The position numbers were made by a program, and so were the translations under genes. Below the pieces are notes generated by a model. The model did not search any database. It saw nothing but the letters and a program-made list of their open reading frames with translations, and was not told where the DNA came from. From JAIVJN01 sp036732565 (GTDB taxonomy: Bacteria; Acidobacteriota; Vicinamibacteria; Vicinamibacterales; UBA2999), in assembly GCA_036732565.1 (NCBI GenBank), contig DAINCF010000077.1, positions 1 through 18,304 on the forward strand: a stretch of DNA of 18,304 bases. Direction: 5' to 3'. Every line of letters starts with the position of its first letter. Position 1 is the first letter of the stretch. Positions 1 to 7,426 of this stretch are shown one piece after another.

Positions 1-900
1 CGCGATGGCATCGAGTACGTGCAGTACGGGCTCGACGCGGGGCTCGACGTCGACGACTTCGTGCCGCGCATGTCGTTCTTCTTCAACTCGCACAGCGATT
101 TCTTCGAGGAGATCGCGAAGTACCGCGCGGCGCGCAAGCTGTGGGCCGAGGCGATGCGCGACCGCTTCGGCGCCAAGAACCCGCGGTCGCTGCAGTTGCG
201 CTTCCACACGCAGACGGCGGGCGTGTCGCTCACGGCGCAGCAGCCGTACAACAACGTGGTCCGGACCGCGCTGCAGGCGTTGGCCGCGGTGTTGGGTGGC
301 ACCAACTCGCTGCACACCAATGCGCTCGACGAAGCGCTGGCGCTACCGACGAAGGAAGCGGCGACCATCGCGCTCCGCACGCAGCAGATCATCGCTCACG
401 AGAGCGGGGTGACGAGGTCGGTGGACCCGCTTGGCGGCTCGTACTTCATCGAGGCGCTGACCCACGAGATGGAGGAAGGCGCGCGCGCGTATTGGGATGC
501 CATCGATCGCATGGGCGGCATGGTCAAGGCGATCGAGCAAGGCTACCCACAGCGAGAAATTGCCGACGCGGCCTATCGGTTCCAACAGGCAGTGGAGCGC
601 GATGATCAGATCATCGTCGGCGTCAACGACTTCGTGCAGGAAGGGGAGTCGCCGATCGAGACGCTCTACATCGATTGGTCGGCGGAGCAGACGCAAGTCG
701 AGCGGCTGGCGGCGCTGAAGGCCGCGCGGAACCAGGGCTCCGTCCAACGGGCGCTGAGCGCGTTGCGCCAGGCAGCGCAGGGCGCGGAGAACACGATGCC
801 CGTCCTCCTCGACTGCGTCCGCGCCTACGCGACCATCGGCGAGATGTGCGACGTGTTGCGAGACGTGTGGGGAGAGTACGAGGAAAAACCCGCTATCTGA
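1..900 (+). CDS. Acyl-CoA (methylmalonyl-CoA) mutase large subunit, C-terminal part, 5' end cut by window
   Basis: The visible 299 residues are the second half of the TIM-barrel catalytic domain of a coenzyme B12-dependent acyl-CoA mutase. Seen motifs include SFFFNSHSDFFEEIAKYRAAR, RFHTQTAG, PYNNVVRTALQALAAVLGGT and SVDPLGGSYFIE, all typical of the family. Reading continues from base 1, so the start lies upstream; the GTG at 19 is internal. The protein ends after the barrel with no B12-binding domain. That domain is encoded by the next gene, so this is the split type of mutase. The family includes methylmalonyl-CoA mutase (succinyl-CoA to or from methylmalonyl-CoA, propionate metabolism), isobutyryl-CoA mutase and 2-hydroxyisobutyryl-CoA mutase. 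The residues that distinguish these substrates lie in the N-terminal half, outside the window, so the substrate cannot be decided here. Family assignment is secure; methylmalonyl-CoA is only the commonest case. Confidence 0.93.
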   Translation, partial: RDGIEYVQYGLDAGLDVDDFVPRMSFFFNSHSDFFEEIAKYRAARKLWAEAMRDRFGAKNPRSLQLRFHTQTAGVSLTAQQPYNNVVRTALQALAAVLGGTNSLHTNALDEALALPTKEAATIALRTQQIIAHESGVTRSVDPLGGSYFIEALTHEMEEGARAYWDAIDRMGGMVKAIEQGYPQREIADAAYRFQQAVERDDQIIVGVNDFVQEGESPIETLYIDWSAEQTQVERLAALKAARNQGSVQRALSALRQAAQGAENTMPVLLDCVRAYATIGEMCDVLRDVWGEYEEKPAI

Positions 901-931
901 CGCTTTCGGCTTACAGGCGTACGGCTTCCGG

Positions 932-998
932 CGCCGCGCTTTGCGCGGCGAGGCCGGCGGAGCCGGCCGCCGAGAGCTGAGAGCTGGGGGCCGAGAGC
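932..998. repeat. Intergenic double hairpin plus GAGAGCT tandem repeat
   Basis: The spacer between the two mutase genes holds two perfect GC-rich hairpins. One is at 932-950 (CGCCGCGC, loop TTT, GCGCGGCG) and the other at 952-968 (GGCCGGC, loop GGA, GCCGGCC). They are followed by GAGAGCT repeated in tandem at 972-985 and a further GAGAGC at 993-998, just before the small-subunit start. There is no T-run after either hairpin, so a classical intrinsic terminator is unlikely. The structure looks like a dispersed intergenic element that can form RNA hairpins in the mutase message. Its role is unknown. Confidence 0.6.
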
Positions 999-1001
999 GA
1001 G

Positions 1002-1412
1002 ATGCGTCAGAAAATCCGAGTGGTGATCGGCAAACCCGGCCTCGATGGACACGATCGCGGCGCGAAGGTGATTGCGCGGGCGCTGCGCGACGCCGGCATG
1101 GAAGTCATCTACACTGGCCTTCGCCAGACCCCCGAGCAGATCGTCAGCGCGGCGCTGCAGGAAGACGCCGACGTCATCGGCCTGTCGATTCTGTCGGGCG
1201 CGCACATGCACATCTGCCCGCGGATCATGGAGTTGCTGGCCCAAAACGGCCTCGATGATGTGCTGGTCGTCATCGGAGGTATCATCCCGGATGTCGACAT
1301 CCCGAAGCTCAACGAGATGGGCGTCAAGGGCGTGTTCGTGCCAGGCACGCCAATGCAGGAGATAGTCGACTTCATCACGCGCCATGCTCGCGCGAGGCTC
1401 GAGCACGCGTGA
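1002..1412 (+). CDS. B12-binding small subunit of split acyl-CoA mutase
   Basis: This 136-residue protein is a stand-alone cobalamin-binding domain of the mutase C-terminal family. The B12 lower-ligand signature DxHxxG is present as GLDGHDRGAKV near residues 13-23, with His as the expected cobalt ligand. SILSGAHMHICPRIMELL and VVIGGIIPDVDIPKL match the rest of the Rossmann-like fold. It completes the preceding truncated large subunit, so the enzyme is a two-component mutase. A 136-residue partner is the size known for IcmB of isobutyryl-CoA mutase, but separate small subunits also occur in methylmalonyl-CoA mutases of archaea and several bacteria, so size alone does not decide. The ATG at 1002 is preceded by a purine-rich GAGAGCGAG rather than a strong Shine-Dalgarno sequence. 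Confidence 0.93.
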   Translation: MRQKIRVVIGKPGLDGHDRGAKVIARALRDAGMEVIYTGLRQTPEQIVSAALQEDADVIGLSILSGAHMHICPRIMELLAQNGLDDVLVVIGGIIPDVDIPKLNEMGVKGVFVPGTPMQEIVDFITRHARARLEHA

Positions 1413-1419
1413 ACTCTCA

Positions 1420-2283
1420 ATGCCACATACGCTCCTGCTCGCCGACGACAGCCTCGCCATCCAGCGCGTCGTCGAGCTGACGTTCGCGAGTGAGGATGTC
1501 CGCGTCGTGGCGGTGGGCGACGGACAGCAGGCGATCGAGCGGTTGACCTCCGACCGGCCGGATATCGTGCTGGCGGACATCGCCATGCCGCTGGCTGATG
1601 GTTACGCCGTGGCCGAGTTCGTGCGATCGAACCCCGCCATTCGTGACGTGCCAGTGTTACTCTTGGCTGGGGCATTCGATGTCGTCGAGGAATCGCGCCT
1701 GGGTGCGTCGGGTGCTCGGGGCGTCCTCGTCAAACCGTTCGAGCCGCATGTCGTGATCAGCCGCGTCAAAGAGCTCCTCGGCCTCGTCCCATCCGCCGAC
1801 GGTCCCGCCTCAGCCGAAGGGGCGCGACTGGTGACGGCGCCCGAACCGCCGCGGCCCGTGCGGACGTTGGGCGGCGATCCGCCTTTCTGGCGGACGAACG
1901 TCGAGGAAGAGCCGTCGCCAGCGCCGCCGGTCGCGGCTCCACCTCCTGAGGCGCCTGCCGAGCCCGTACCGGCAGATCCGCCGGAGCAACCGGCCACCGC
2001 GGCTGGTACCGCCTCGACGACCGCGGCCGTGCCCACAACGACCTTGGATCCCGACAGCATCTCGTCGGCGCTGGTGGACCGCATCGCCTCCCGCGTGGTC
2101 GAGCAACTCGGCGATCGCCTGCGCGAAGAGATCGCCGACATCGTGCTGAGCGTGTCCGAGCGCCTGGTGCGCGAAGAGATCCAGCGCATCCGAGACGCGG
2201 CCCGCACAGGTCCGCCTGCCCCTCGACAAGGCTCAGGGCACCCCGAGCGAGAGTCGACGGGTGAAGGCGGACCCCACGCCTGA
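1420..2283 (+). CDS. Receiver-domain protein with proline-rich linker and PopZ-like helical tail
   Basis: Residues 1-120 form a CheY-like receiver domain: acidic pair D9/D10, phosphoacceptor D53 (VLADIAMP) and K105 in VLVKPFEP. The switch Thr/Ser usually found at about position 83 is Ala (LLLAGAF). Residues about 125-210 are rich in Pro, Ala and Glu and look disordered. Residues about 212-262 are predicted amphipathic helices ending in SERLVREEIQRIR, which resembles the C-terminal LVRxEIxR helix of PopZ-type polar scaffold proteins and the tails of some myxobacterial and acidobacterial response regulators. There is no DNA-binding or enzymatic output domain. The start chosen is ATG 1420, which begins right at the receiver fold; an in-frame ATG at 1384 would overlap the mutase gene. 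The partner kinase and the output are unknown; a protein-interaction or localisation role is inferred. Confidence 0.85.
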   Translation: MPHTLLLADDSLAIQRVVELTFASEDVRVVAVGDGQQAIERLTSDRPDIVLADIAMPLADGYAVAEFVRSNPAIRDVPVLLLAGAFDVVEESRLGASGARGVLVKPFEPHVVISRVKELLGLVPSADGPASAEGARLVTAPEPPRPVRTLGGDPPFWRTNVEEEPSPAPPVAAPPPEAPAEPVPADPPEQPATAAGTASTTAAVPTTTLDPDSISSALVDRIASRVVEQLGDRLREEIADIVLSVSERLVREEIQRIRDAARTGPPAPRQGSGHPERESTGEGGPHA

Positions 2284-2307
2284 TTCTGCGGTACTCTGCT
2301 CTTACTC

Positions 2308-4878
2308 ATGATTGTTCCGGACAAGCCGGCCCTCGAAGGGCTCGAAGAGAAGTGGCGTGCGCGCTGGCACGCGGAGGGGACGTACGCGTTCGACCGCGCG
2401 CGGCCGCGCGACGAGGTCTACTCCATCGACACGCCGCCGCCGACGGTCAGTGGATCGTTGCACGTGGGCCACGTCTTTTCCTACACCCACACCGACATCG
2501 TGGCCCGCTTTCAGCGCATGCGCGGCAAGGCCGTCTTCTATCCGATGGGATGGGATGACAACGGCTTGCCCACGGAGCGGCGCGTGCAGAACTACTTTGG
2601 CGTGCGATGCGATCCATCGCTGCCGTACGATCCGGGGTTCAACCCGCCGGACAAGCCCGGCAAGCAGCCGATCTCGGTGTCGCGGCCGAACTTCATCGAG
2701 TTGTGCGAGCGGCTGACGGTCGAAGACGAGAAGGCGTTCGAGCACCTGTGGCGCTATCTGGGGCTGTCCGTCGACTGGTCGATGACCTACGCCACCATCG
2801 CCCGGCCCGCGCAGCGCGTGTCACAGCTGATGTTCCTCCGTCTGGTCAAGCGTGGCCTCGCCTATCAGCTCGAAGCGCCGACGCTCTGGGACGTGGACTT
2901 CCGCACCGCCGTAGCGCAGGCCGAGCTCGAGGATCGCGAGCAACCGGGCGCCTATCATCGCGTGCGATTCGCCAAGCCTGCAGGAGGCTTCGTCGAGATC
3001 GAGACGACGCGGCCCGAGCTGTTGCCGGCCTGCGTGGCGCTCGTGGCCCATCCAGACGATGAGCGATATCGGCCGCTGTTCGACACCGAAGTGATTACGC
3101 CACTTTTCGGTGTGCCGGTGCCGGTGAAGGCGCACGCCCTCGCCGATCCGGAAAAGGGCTCGGGCATCGCGATGATCTGCACGTTCGGCGATCTCGCGGA
3201 CGTCACCTGGTGGCGCGAACTGAAGCTGCCGGTGCGCGCGATCATTCAGCCCAATGGCGCGCTCGGACCTGTGACGTGGGGCGCGGAGGGATGGCCATCG
3301 ATCGATCCGCCGCGGGCGCAGCAGGCCTATGACCAGCTCGCGGGCTTGTCGGCCGCGAAGGCCCGAGCGCGCGTGGCGGAGCTGCTCCGCGAGAGCGGCG
3401 ACCTGATCGGCGAGCCGCGCCCCATCACCCATGCCGTCAAGTTCTTCGAGAAAGGCGATCGCCCGCTGGAGATCGTGACGAGCCGGCAGTGGTTCATCAA
3501 GACGATCGAGTTTCGTGAGCAGTTGCTGGAACGCGGACGCGAGCTGATCTGGCACCCGGCGTTCATGCGCAGCCGTTACGACAACTGGGTGAACGGCCTG
3601 AACGGCGACTGGTGCGTCAGCCGTCAACGCTTCTTCGGTGTCCCGTTCCCCGTGTGGTACCCGCTGGACTCGACCCGGCGCCCCGATTACTCGCGCCCAT
3701 TGCTGCCGGACGAATCGCGGTTGCCCTTGGATCCGTCCACCGACACGCCCGAGGGCTACACCGCGGCGCAGCGAGGTGAAGCGGGCGGATTCGTCGGTGA
3801 TCCCGACGTCATGGACACCTGGGCGACCTCATCGATCACACCGCAGCTCGTGTGCGGGTGGGAGCGGGACGCCGATCTCTTCGCGCGCACGTTCCCGATG
3901 GACCTCCGGCCGCAGGCGCACGACATCATCCGCACGTGGCTGTTCTCGACGGTGCTGCGTTCGCATCTGGAGGAGACCACCCGGTCGCTGCCCTGGAAGC
4001 ACGCCGCGCTATCCGGGTGGGTGCTCGATCCGGATCGCAAGAAGATGTCGAAGTCCAAGGGGAACGTCGTGACGCCCATGGGCCTGCTCGAGCAGTACGG
4101 ATCCGACGGCGTCCGCTACTGGGCGGCGCGCGGCGGCCCGGGCGTCGACACCGCGTTCGACGAAGGGCAGATGAAGATCGGTCGCCGCCTCGCGATCAAG
4201 CTGCTGAACGCGTCGAAGTTCGTGCTGGCGCGTGGCGACGCGCAAGGCGCAGTGACCGAGCCGATCGACCGCGGCCTGCTCTCGGCGTTGAGCGCGTTGG
4301 TTCAGGAGACGACGTCGCTGCTGGATGCGTACGAGTATGCGCGCGCGCTCGATCGCACCGAGTCGTTCTTCTGGAGCTTCTGCGACGACTACCTGGAGCT
4401 GGTGAAGTCGCGTCGCTACGGCGATCACGGCGAAGAGGCCGCGACGTCGGCGAACGCGGCGATGCAGGCGACACTGTCGACCATGGTGCGGCTGTTCGCG
4501 CCCTATCTGCCGTTCGTGAGCGAGGAAGTGTGGTCGTGGTGGAAGGAAGGCTCGGTGCACACGGCGCCGTGGCCGACGACGGCGGAGCTCGAGCGCATCT
4601 CGGCGCCCGATGCGGACGCGCTGCTCACCATGAACCTCGCGATGGAAGTGCTGAGCGAAGTCCGCCGGCAGAAGTCGGCGGCGAAGCTGACGATGAAGGC
4701 GCCGATTGCCCGTGCCATCGTGCGCGACACCGACGAACGGCTCGCCCGGCTGCGGCTCGCACAGGCGGATATCCGCGCCGCCGCGGGCATCCAGGTGTTC
4801 GAGCTTCAACCCGCGGATGCCTTTGCCCTCGACGTCGAGTTCGCCGACGGCGAGTCGTCATCGGAGGCGAGCGCGTGA
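2308..4878 (+). CDS. valS: Valyl-tRNA synthetase
   Basis: This class I aminoacyl-tRNA synthetase charges tRNA-Val with valine and edits mischarged threonine. In its 856 residues are the HIGH motif as HVGH (52-55), GWDDNGLPTERRVQNY (81-96), the editing-domain ETTRPE (232-237) and a perfect KMSKS (579-583). They are followed by an anticodon-binding helical domain that includes the segment around EVRRQKSAAKLTMKAPI. The GWDDNGLPTERRVQ segment and the downstream PSLPYDP and VSRPNFIELCERLTVEDEK resemble, from memory, the actinobacterial ValRS form. The long C-terminal coiled-coil arm of the E. coli-type enzyme (951 residues) is absent. The ATG is 24 bases after the receiver gene and has no clear Shine-Dalgarno sequence. 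The stop overlaps the nadC start, indicating coupling. Confidence 0.96.
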   Translation: MIVPDKPALEGLEEKWRARWHAEGTYAFDRARPRDEVYSIDTPPPTVSGSLHVGHVFSYTHTDIVARFQRMRGKAVFYPMGWDDNGLPTERRVQNYFGVRCDPSLPYDPGFNPPDKPGKQPISVSRPNFIELCERLTVEDEKAFEHLWRYLGLSVDWSMTYATIARPAQRVSQLMFLRLVKRGLAYQLEAPTLWDVDFRTAVAQAELEDREQPGAYHRVRFAKPAGGFVEIETTRPELLPACVALVAHPDDERYRPLFDTEVITPLFGVPVPVKAHALADPEKGSGIAMICTFGDLADVTWWRELKLPVRAIIQPNGALGPVTWGAEGWPSIDPPRAQQAYDQLAGLSAAKARARVAELLRESGDLIGEPRPITHAVKFFEKGDRPLEIVTSRQWFIKTIEFREQLLERGRELIWHPAFMRSRYDNWVNGLNGDWCVSRQRFFGVPFPVWYPLDSTRRPDYSRPLLPDESRLPLDPSTDTPEGYTAAQRGEAGGFVGDPDVMDTWATSSITPQLVCGWERDADLFARTFPMDLRPQAHDIIRTWLFSTVLRSHLEETTRSLPWKHAALSGWVLDPDRKKMSKSKGNVVTPMGLLEQYGSDGVRYWAARGGPGVDTAFDEGQMKIGRRLAIKLLNASKFVLARGDAQGAVTEPIDRGLLSALSALVQETTSLLDAYEYARALDRTESFFWSFCDDYLELVKSRRYGDHGEEAATSANAAMQATLSTMVRLFAPYLPFVSEEVWSWWKEGSVHTAPWPTTAELERISAPDADALLTMNLAMEVLSEVRRQKSAAKLTMKAPIARAIVRDTDERLARLRLAQADIRAAAGIQVFELQPADAFALDVEFADGESSSEASA
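4863..4867 (+). promoter_or_regulatory. Shine-Dalgarno site deciding the nadC start
   Basis: GGAGG lies inside the end of valS, seven bases before GTG 4875. It supports the GTG that overlaps the valS stop codon as the nadC initiation site and translational coupling of the two genes. Confidence 0.7.
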
Positions 4879-5726
4879 CGAGCGCGTTGGCGCCGATCGA
4901 TCCGGAGGTGTATCGGGATGCCGTCGCCCGCGCGCTCGCCGAGGACATCGGTAAAGGGGACCGCACCACGGAGCTGACCATCGATCCGCCGCTCCGCGGG
5001 CACGGCACGTTGCTGGCAAAGAGCCATTTGGTCGTGGCCGGAATCGACGTCGTGACCGAGACCTTCCGTCAGCTCGACCCGACATCGGTCGTCGAGGTCC
5101 GTTGGGGTGACGGCGCGGTCGTCGATGCCGGCGAGGAGATCGCGGTTGTCGTGGGCGCCGCACGGCCGCTGTTGACGGCGGAACGTACGGCCCTCAACTT
5201 CTTGCAGCGGCTGTCGGGCATCGCCACGCTGACGCGCCGCTTCGTCGACGCGGCCGCGGGCAGAATCATCATCCTGGACACCCGCAAGACGACCCCGACG
5301 TTTCGCGCGCTCGAGAAGTACGCCGTGCGCTGCGGCGGCGGCACGAACCATCGCGCGCGGCTCGACGATGGGATCCTGATCAAGGACAACCACAAGCGTC
5401 TGGCGGGCGGCGTCGGTGTGGCGGTGCAACGCGTGCGGGCAGGTCGAGCGGATGTGCCCATCGAAGTCGAGGTCGAATCGCTCGAAGAGCTCGAGGAAGC
5501 CCTCACCGCCGGCGCCACGCGGATCCTCTTGGACAACTTCACGACCTACGACATTCGCCAGGCCATCGAGCGGGGCAAGGATCGGGCGCAGTTCGAGATC
5601 TCCGGAGGCGTCACGCTGGAGCGCATTCCCGAGTTGGCGACGACCGGGGCGACATGGGTGTCGATCGGCGCGCTCACACACTCCGCGCCGGCCGCGGACA
5701 TCAGCTTCGAAATTCGGCCGGCCTGA
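4875..5726 (+). CDS. nadC: Nicotinate-nucleotide pyrophosphorylase (quinolinate phosphoribosyltransferase)
   Basis: NadC converts quinolinate and PRPP to nicotinate mononucleotide, CO2 and PPi in de novo NAD synthesis. The 283-residue product has the family signatures NFLQRLSGIATLT, ILDTRKTTPTFRALEKYAV, CGGGTNHRARLDDGILIKDNH (His/Arg/Lys active-site segment), IEVEVESLEELEEAL, ILLDNFTTYDIRQAI and FEISGGVTLERI. The length is normal. The start is GTG 4875, which overlaps the valS stop (GTGA) and has GGAGG at 4863-4867, seven bases upstream. Reading further upstream in this frame is only possible as a shadow of valS. The last codons (Arg-Pro-Ala-stop) and the TGA come from the palindromic repeat at 5715-5735. 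nadA and nadB are not in the window. Confidence 0.96.
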   Translation: MTSALAPIDPEVYRDAVARALAEDIGKGDRTTELTIDPPLRGHGTLLAKSHLVVAGIDVVTETFRQLDPTSVVEVRWGDGAVVDAGEEIAVVVGAARPLLTAERTALNFLQRLSGIATLTRRFVDAAAGRIIILDTRKTTPTFRALEKYAVRCGGGTNHRARLDDGILIKDNHKRLAGGVGVAVQRVRAGRADVPIEVEVESLEELEEALTAGATRILLDNFTTYDIRQAIERGKDRAQFEISGGVTLERIPELATTGATWVSIGALTHSAPAADISFEIRPA

Positions 5727-5735
5727 AGCCGGCCG
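5715..5735. repeat. Palindromic repeat, copy 1, carrying the nadC stop codon
   Basis: This is an eight-base-pair perfect stem (CGGCCGGC / GCCGGCCG) with loop CTGAA. The TGA within the loop is the nadC stop codon. The stem is followed by GCTACGTACG. A second copy in the same orientation lies at 18270-18297 after prfB. Over the shared 28 bases (5717-5744 here) the copies match at 23 positions, and the stem differences are re-paired. There is no T-run, so an intrinsic terminator is doubtful. It looks like a dispersed, structure-conserved intergenic element. Confidence 0.7.
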
Positions 5736-5752
5736 CTACGTACGAATTGTAG

Positions 5753-5774
5753 GGGCCGCCCTTTACGGCGGCCC
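5753..5774. repeat. Second hairpin between nadC and birA
   Basis: An eight-base-pair perfect inverted repeat, GGGCCGCC and GGCGGCCC, encloses the six-base loop CTTTAC and ends nine bases before the birA ATG. It directly follows the copy-1 repeat, so the whole nadC–birA spacer is structured RNA-forming sequence. No T-run follows. It could stabilise the nadC 3' end, or reduce or insulate translation of birA, whose start has no visible Shine-Dalgarno sequence. Confidence 0.6.
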
Positions 5775-5783
5775 GAACTGTCG

Positions 5784-6566
5784 ATGAACCTTCCAGACGA
5801 ACTCGCCACTCCGCTCGCGCGCGAATGGCCTCGTCTTGCGCCGCTCGTGAGGCACGTGCACTGGGTCGAGTCCACCGAGTCGACAATGGACCTCGCCCAG
5901 GCGATGGGTGCGGGCGACGGGTTGCTTGTCGTCGCCGACGAGCAGACCGCCGGCCGCGGCCGCCGCGGTCGGACGTGGTCGTCGCCGCCTGGTGCCGGTC
6001 TCTATTTCTCCGTGGTGCTGCATCCGTCCAGTCGATCCGCAATCGGTCTCCTCACACTCGCTGCGGGTGTCGGCGTCGCCGAGGGCATCCGCGCGTCGAC
6101 GGGACTCCGCACGGAGCTCAAGTGGCCGAACGATGTTCTCGTGAGTCGCCGCAAGCTCGCCGGCATCCTGGCCGAAGGCGTGGCGGTGGGCACGTCCGAG
6201 CAGGCGGTCATACTCGGCGTCGGCGTGAACGTCTCGGCGGCCGCGTATCCGCCGGACGTGGCCGCGCGCGCGACGTCGCTCGAGACCGAACTGGGACGGC
6301 CGATCGATCGTGGTGAAGTGCTCGCGCAGACGCTGGCGGCCGTCGCCGACCGGTATCGCGCCCTTCTCGAAGCACGATACGATGAGGTGTTACGCGCCTG
6401 GCGGAACGCCGCGCCGTCGGCCACGGGCACGACGGTGGAGTGGACGACCCCGCACGGCAGGTTCATGGGGACCACGGCGGGCATCGACGAGTCGGGCGCC
6501 TTGCTGGTGCGGACCTCGTCGGGCATCGAGCGACTGATCGCGGGAGAGGTCACGTGGACGCTCTGA
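5784..6566 (+). CDS. birA: Biotin–[acetyl-CoA-carboxylase] ligase, catalytic type without HTH
   Basis: The enzyme activates biotin with ATP and attaches it to the biotin carboxyl carrier domain of carboxylases. In its 260 residues are the biotinyl-AMP-binding loop (TAGRGRRGRTWSSPPGAGLYFS), KWPNDVLVSRRKLAGILAE with the catalytic-region lysines, LGVGVNV, and a C-terminal SH3-like domain ending GEVTWTL. The N-terminal DNA-binding HTH of the bifunctional E. coli BirA is missing, so this is the monofunctional group I form and should not act as the bio repressor. ATG 5784 is the first credible start. No Shine-Dalgarno sequence is visible because the hairpin at 5753-5774 occupies the leader. It lies between nadC and coaX in a cofactor gene cluster. 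Confidence 0.94.
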   Translation: MNLPDELATPLAREWPRLAPLVRHVHWVESTESTMDLAQAMGAGDGLLVVADEQTAGRGRRGRTWSSPPGAGLYFSVVLHPSSRSAIGLLTLAAGVGVAEGIRASTGLRTELKWPNDVLVSRRKLAGILAEGVAVGTSEQAVILGVGVNVSAAAYPPDVAARATSLETELGRPIDRGEVLAQTLAAVADRYRALLEARYDEVLRAWRNAAPSATGTTVEWTTPHGRFMGTTAGIDESGALLVRTSSGIERLIAGEVTWTL

Positions 6567-6612
6567 GGACGCTAAGCGGCGGGATCGCCGCAACGTGCGA
6601 CTCGAGTGAATT

Positions 6613-6618
6613 GAGGGG
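6613..6618 (+). promoter_or_regulatory. Shine-Dalgarno site for coaX
   Basis: GAGGGG ends three bases before GTG 6622 (the GAGG core ends five bases before it). This fixes the non-ATG start of coaX. Confidence 0.65.
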
Positions 6619-6621
6619 TAA

Positions 6622-7398
6622 GTGCTGTTAGCCATCGACGTCGGCAATACCAACATCGTGATCGGCGTGTTTCGGGACGGCACGCTGGCCAAGAGCTGGC
6701 GGTTGACGACCTTGCGCGAGCGCACCTCCGACGAGCTGGGCATCCTCGTCACCGATCTGTGCGAGCACTACGGCATCCGTCCCGCCGACATCTCCGGCAT
6801 CGTCATGGCGTCGGTGGTGCCGCCGCTGACGGGGACGCTGATCGCGATGGCGAAGGAGTACTTTGGCAAAGCACCGCTGAACCTCGAGCCTGGGGTGAAC
6901 ACCGGGATGCCGGTGCTGTACGACAACCCGAAGGAGGTCGGCGCGGATCGCGTAGTGAATGGGATCGCCGCCTACGAACGCTACGCGCGACAGCCTGGAC
7001 AGCCGATCGTGGTCGTCGACTTCGGCACCGCGACGACGTTCGACGCCATTTCCGCCAAGGGCGAGTACCTGGGCGGCGTGATTTGTCCAGGACCTCAGAT
7101 CTCCGCCGATGCGTTGTTTCAACGCGCCGCGCGGCTGCCACGCATCGACGTGAAGAAGCCGGAGCGGGTCATCGGCACCAACACCGTCGGGTCGATGCAG
7201 TCCGGGTTGTTCTGGGGCTACGTCGACATGGTCACCGGTCTGGTCCGCCGCATCAAGCAGGAGCTCGGCGAGGGCACGCTGGTCGTGGCGACGGGCGGGC
7301 TCGCGTCGACGGTGGCACCGGAGAGCGACATCATCGATCACGTCGATCCCGAGCTGACGCTGCACGGCCTGCGCATCGTCTGGGAACGAAATCAGTAA
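6622..7398 (+). CDS. coaX: Type III pantothenate kinase
   Basis: CoaX phosphorylates pantothenate, the first committed step of coenzyme A synthesis, without feedback inhibition by CoA. The 258-residue product has the ASKHA-fold phosphate-1 motif AIDVGNTNIVIGVF at the N-terminus, the GADRVVN segment, the phosphate-2 motif VVVDFGTATTFDAI, YLGGVICPG, NTVGSMQSGLFWGYV and the adenosine-motif glycine pair VATGG. All expected motifs are intact and the length is normal. The start is GTG 6622, which places AIDVGNTN directly at the N-terminus and has a good GAGGGG upstream. The gap to birA is 55 bases. A birA–coaX order is common in bacteria. Nothing suggests horizontal transfer. Confidence 0.96.
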   Translation: MLLAIDVGNTNIVIGVFRDGTLAKSWRLTTLRERTSDELGILVTDLCEHYGIRPADISGIVMASVVPPLTGTLIAMAKEYFGKAPLNLEPGVNTGMPVLYDNPKEVGADRVVNGIAAYERYARQPGQPIVVVDFGTATTFDAISAKGEYLGGVICPGPQISADALFQRAARLPRIDVKKPERVIGTNTVGSMQSGLFWGYVDMVTGLVRRIKQELGEGTLVVATGGLASTVAPESDIIDHVDPELTLHGLRIVWERNQ

Positions 7399-7407
7399 CA
7401 CAAATGG

Positions 7408-7425
7408 CACAGATGACACAGATGA
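7408..7425 (+). repeat. Tandem 9-base repeat CACAGATGA in coaX–hypothetical spacer
   Basis: Two perfect adjacent copies of CACAGATGA lie just after the coaX stop, and a related ATGGCACAG precedes them. Such ACAGATG runs can be slippery minisatellite-like spacers. The AT-richer composition differs from the flanking coding DNA. Confidence 0.55.
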
Positions 7426-7426
7426 C

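Noticed and set aside
932..968. Intrinsic terminator between mutase genes
   Set aside because: No T-run follows the stems, and the genes encode two subunits of one enzyme.
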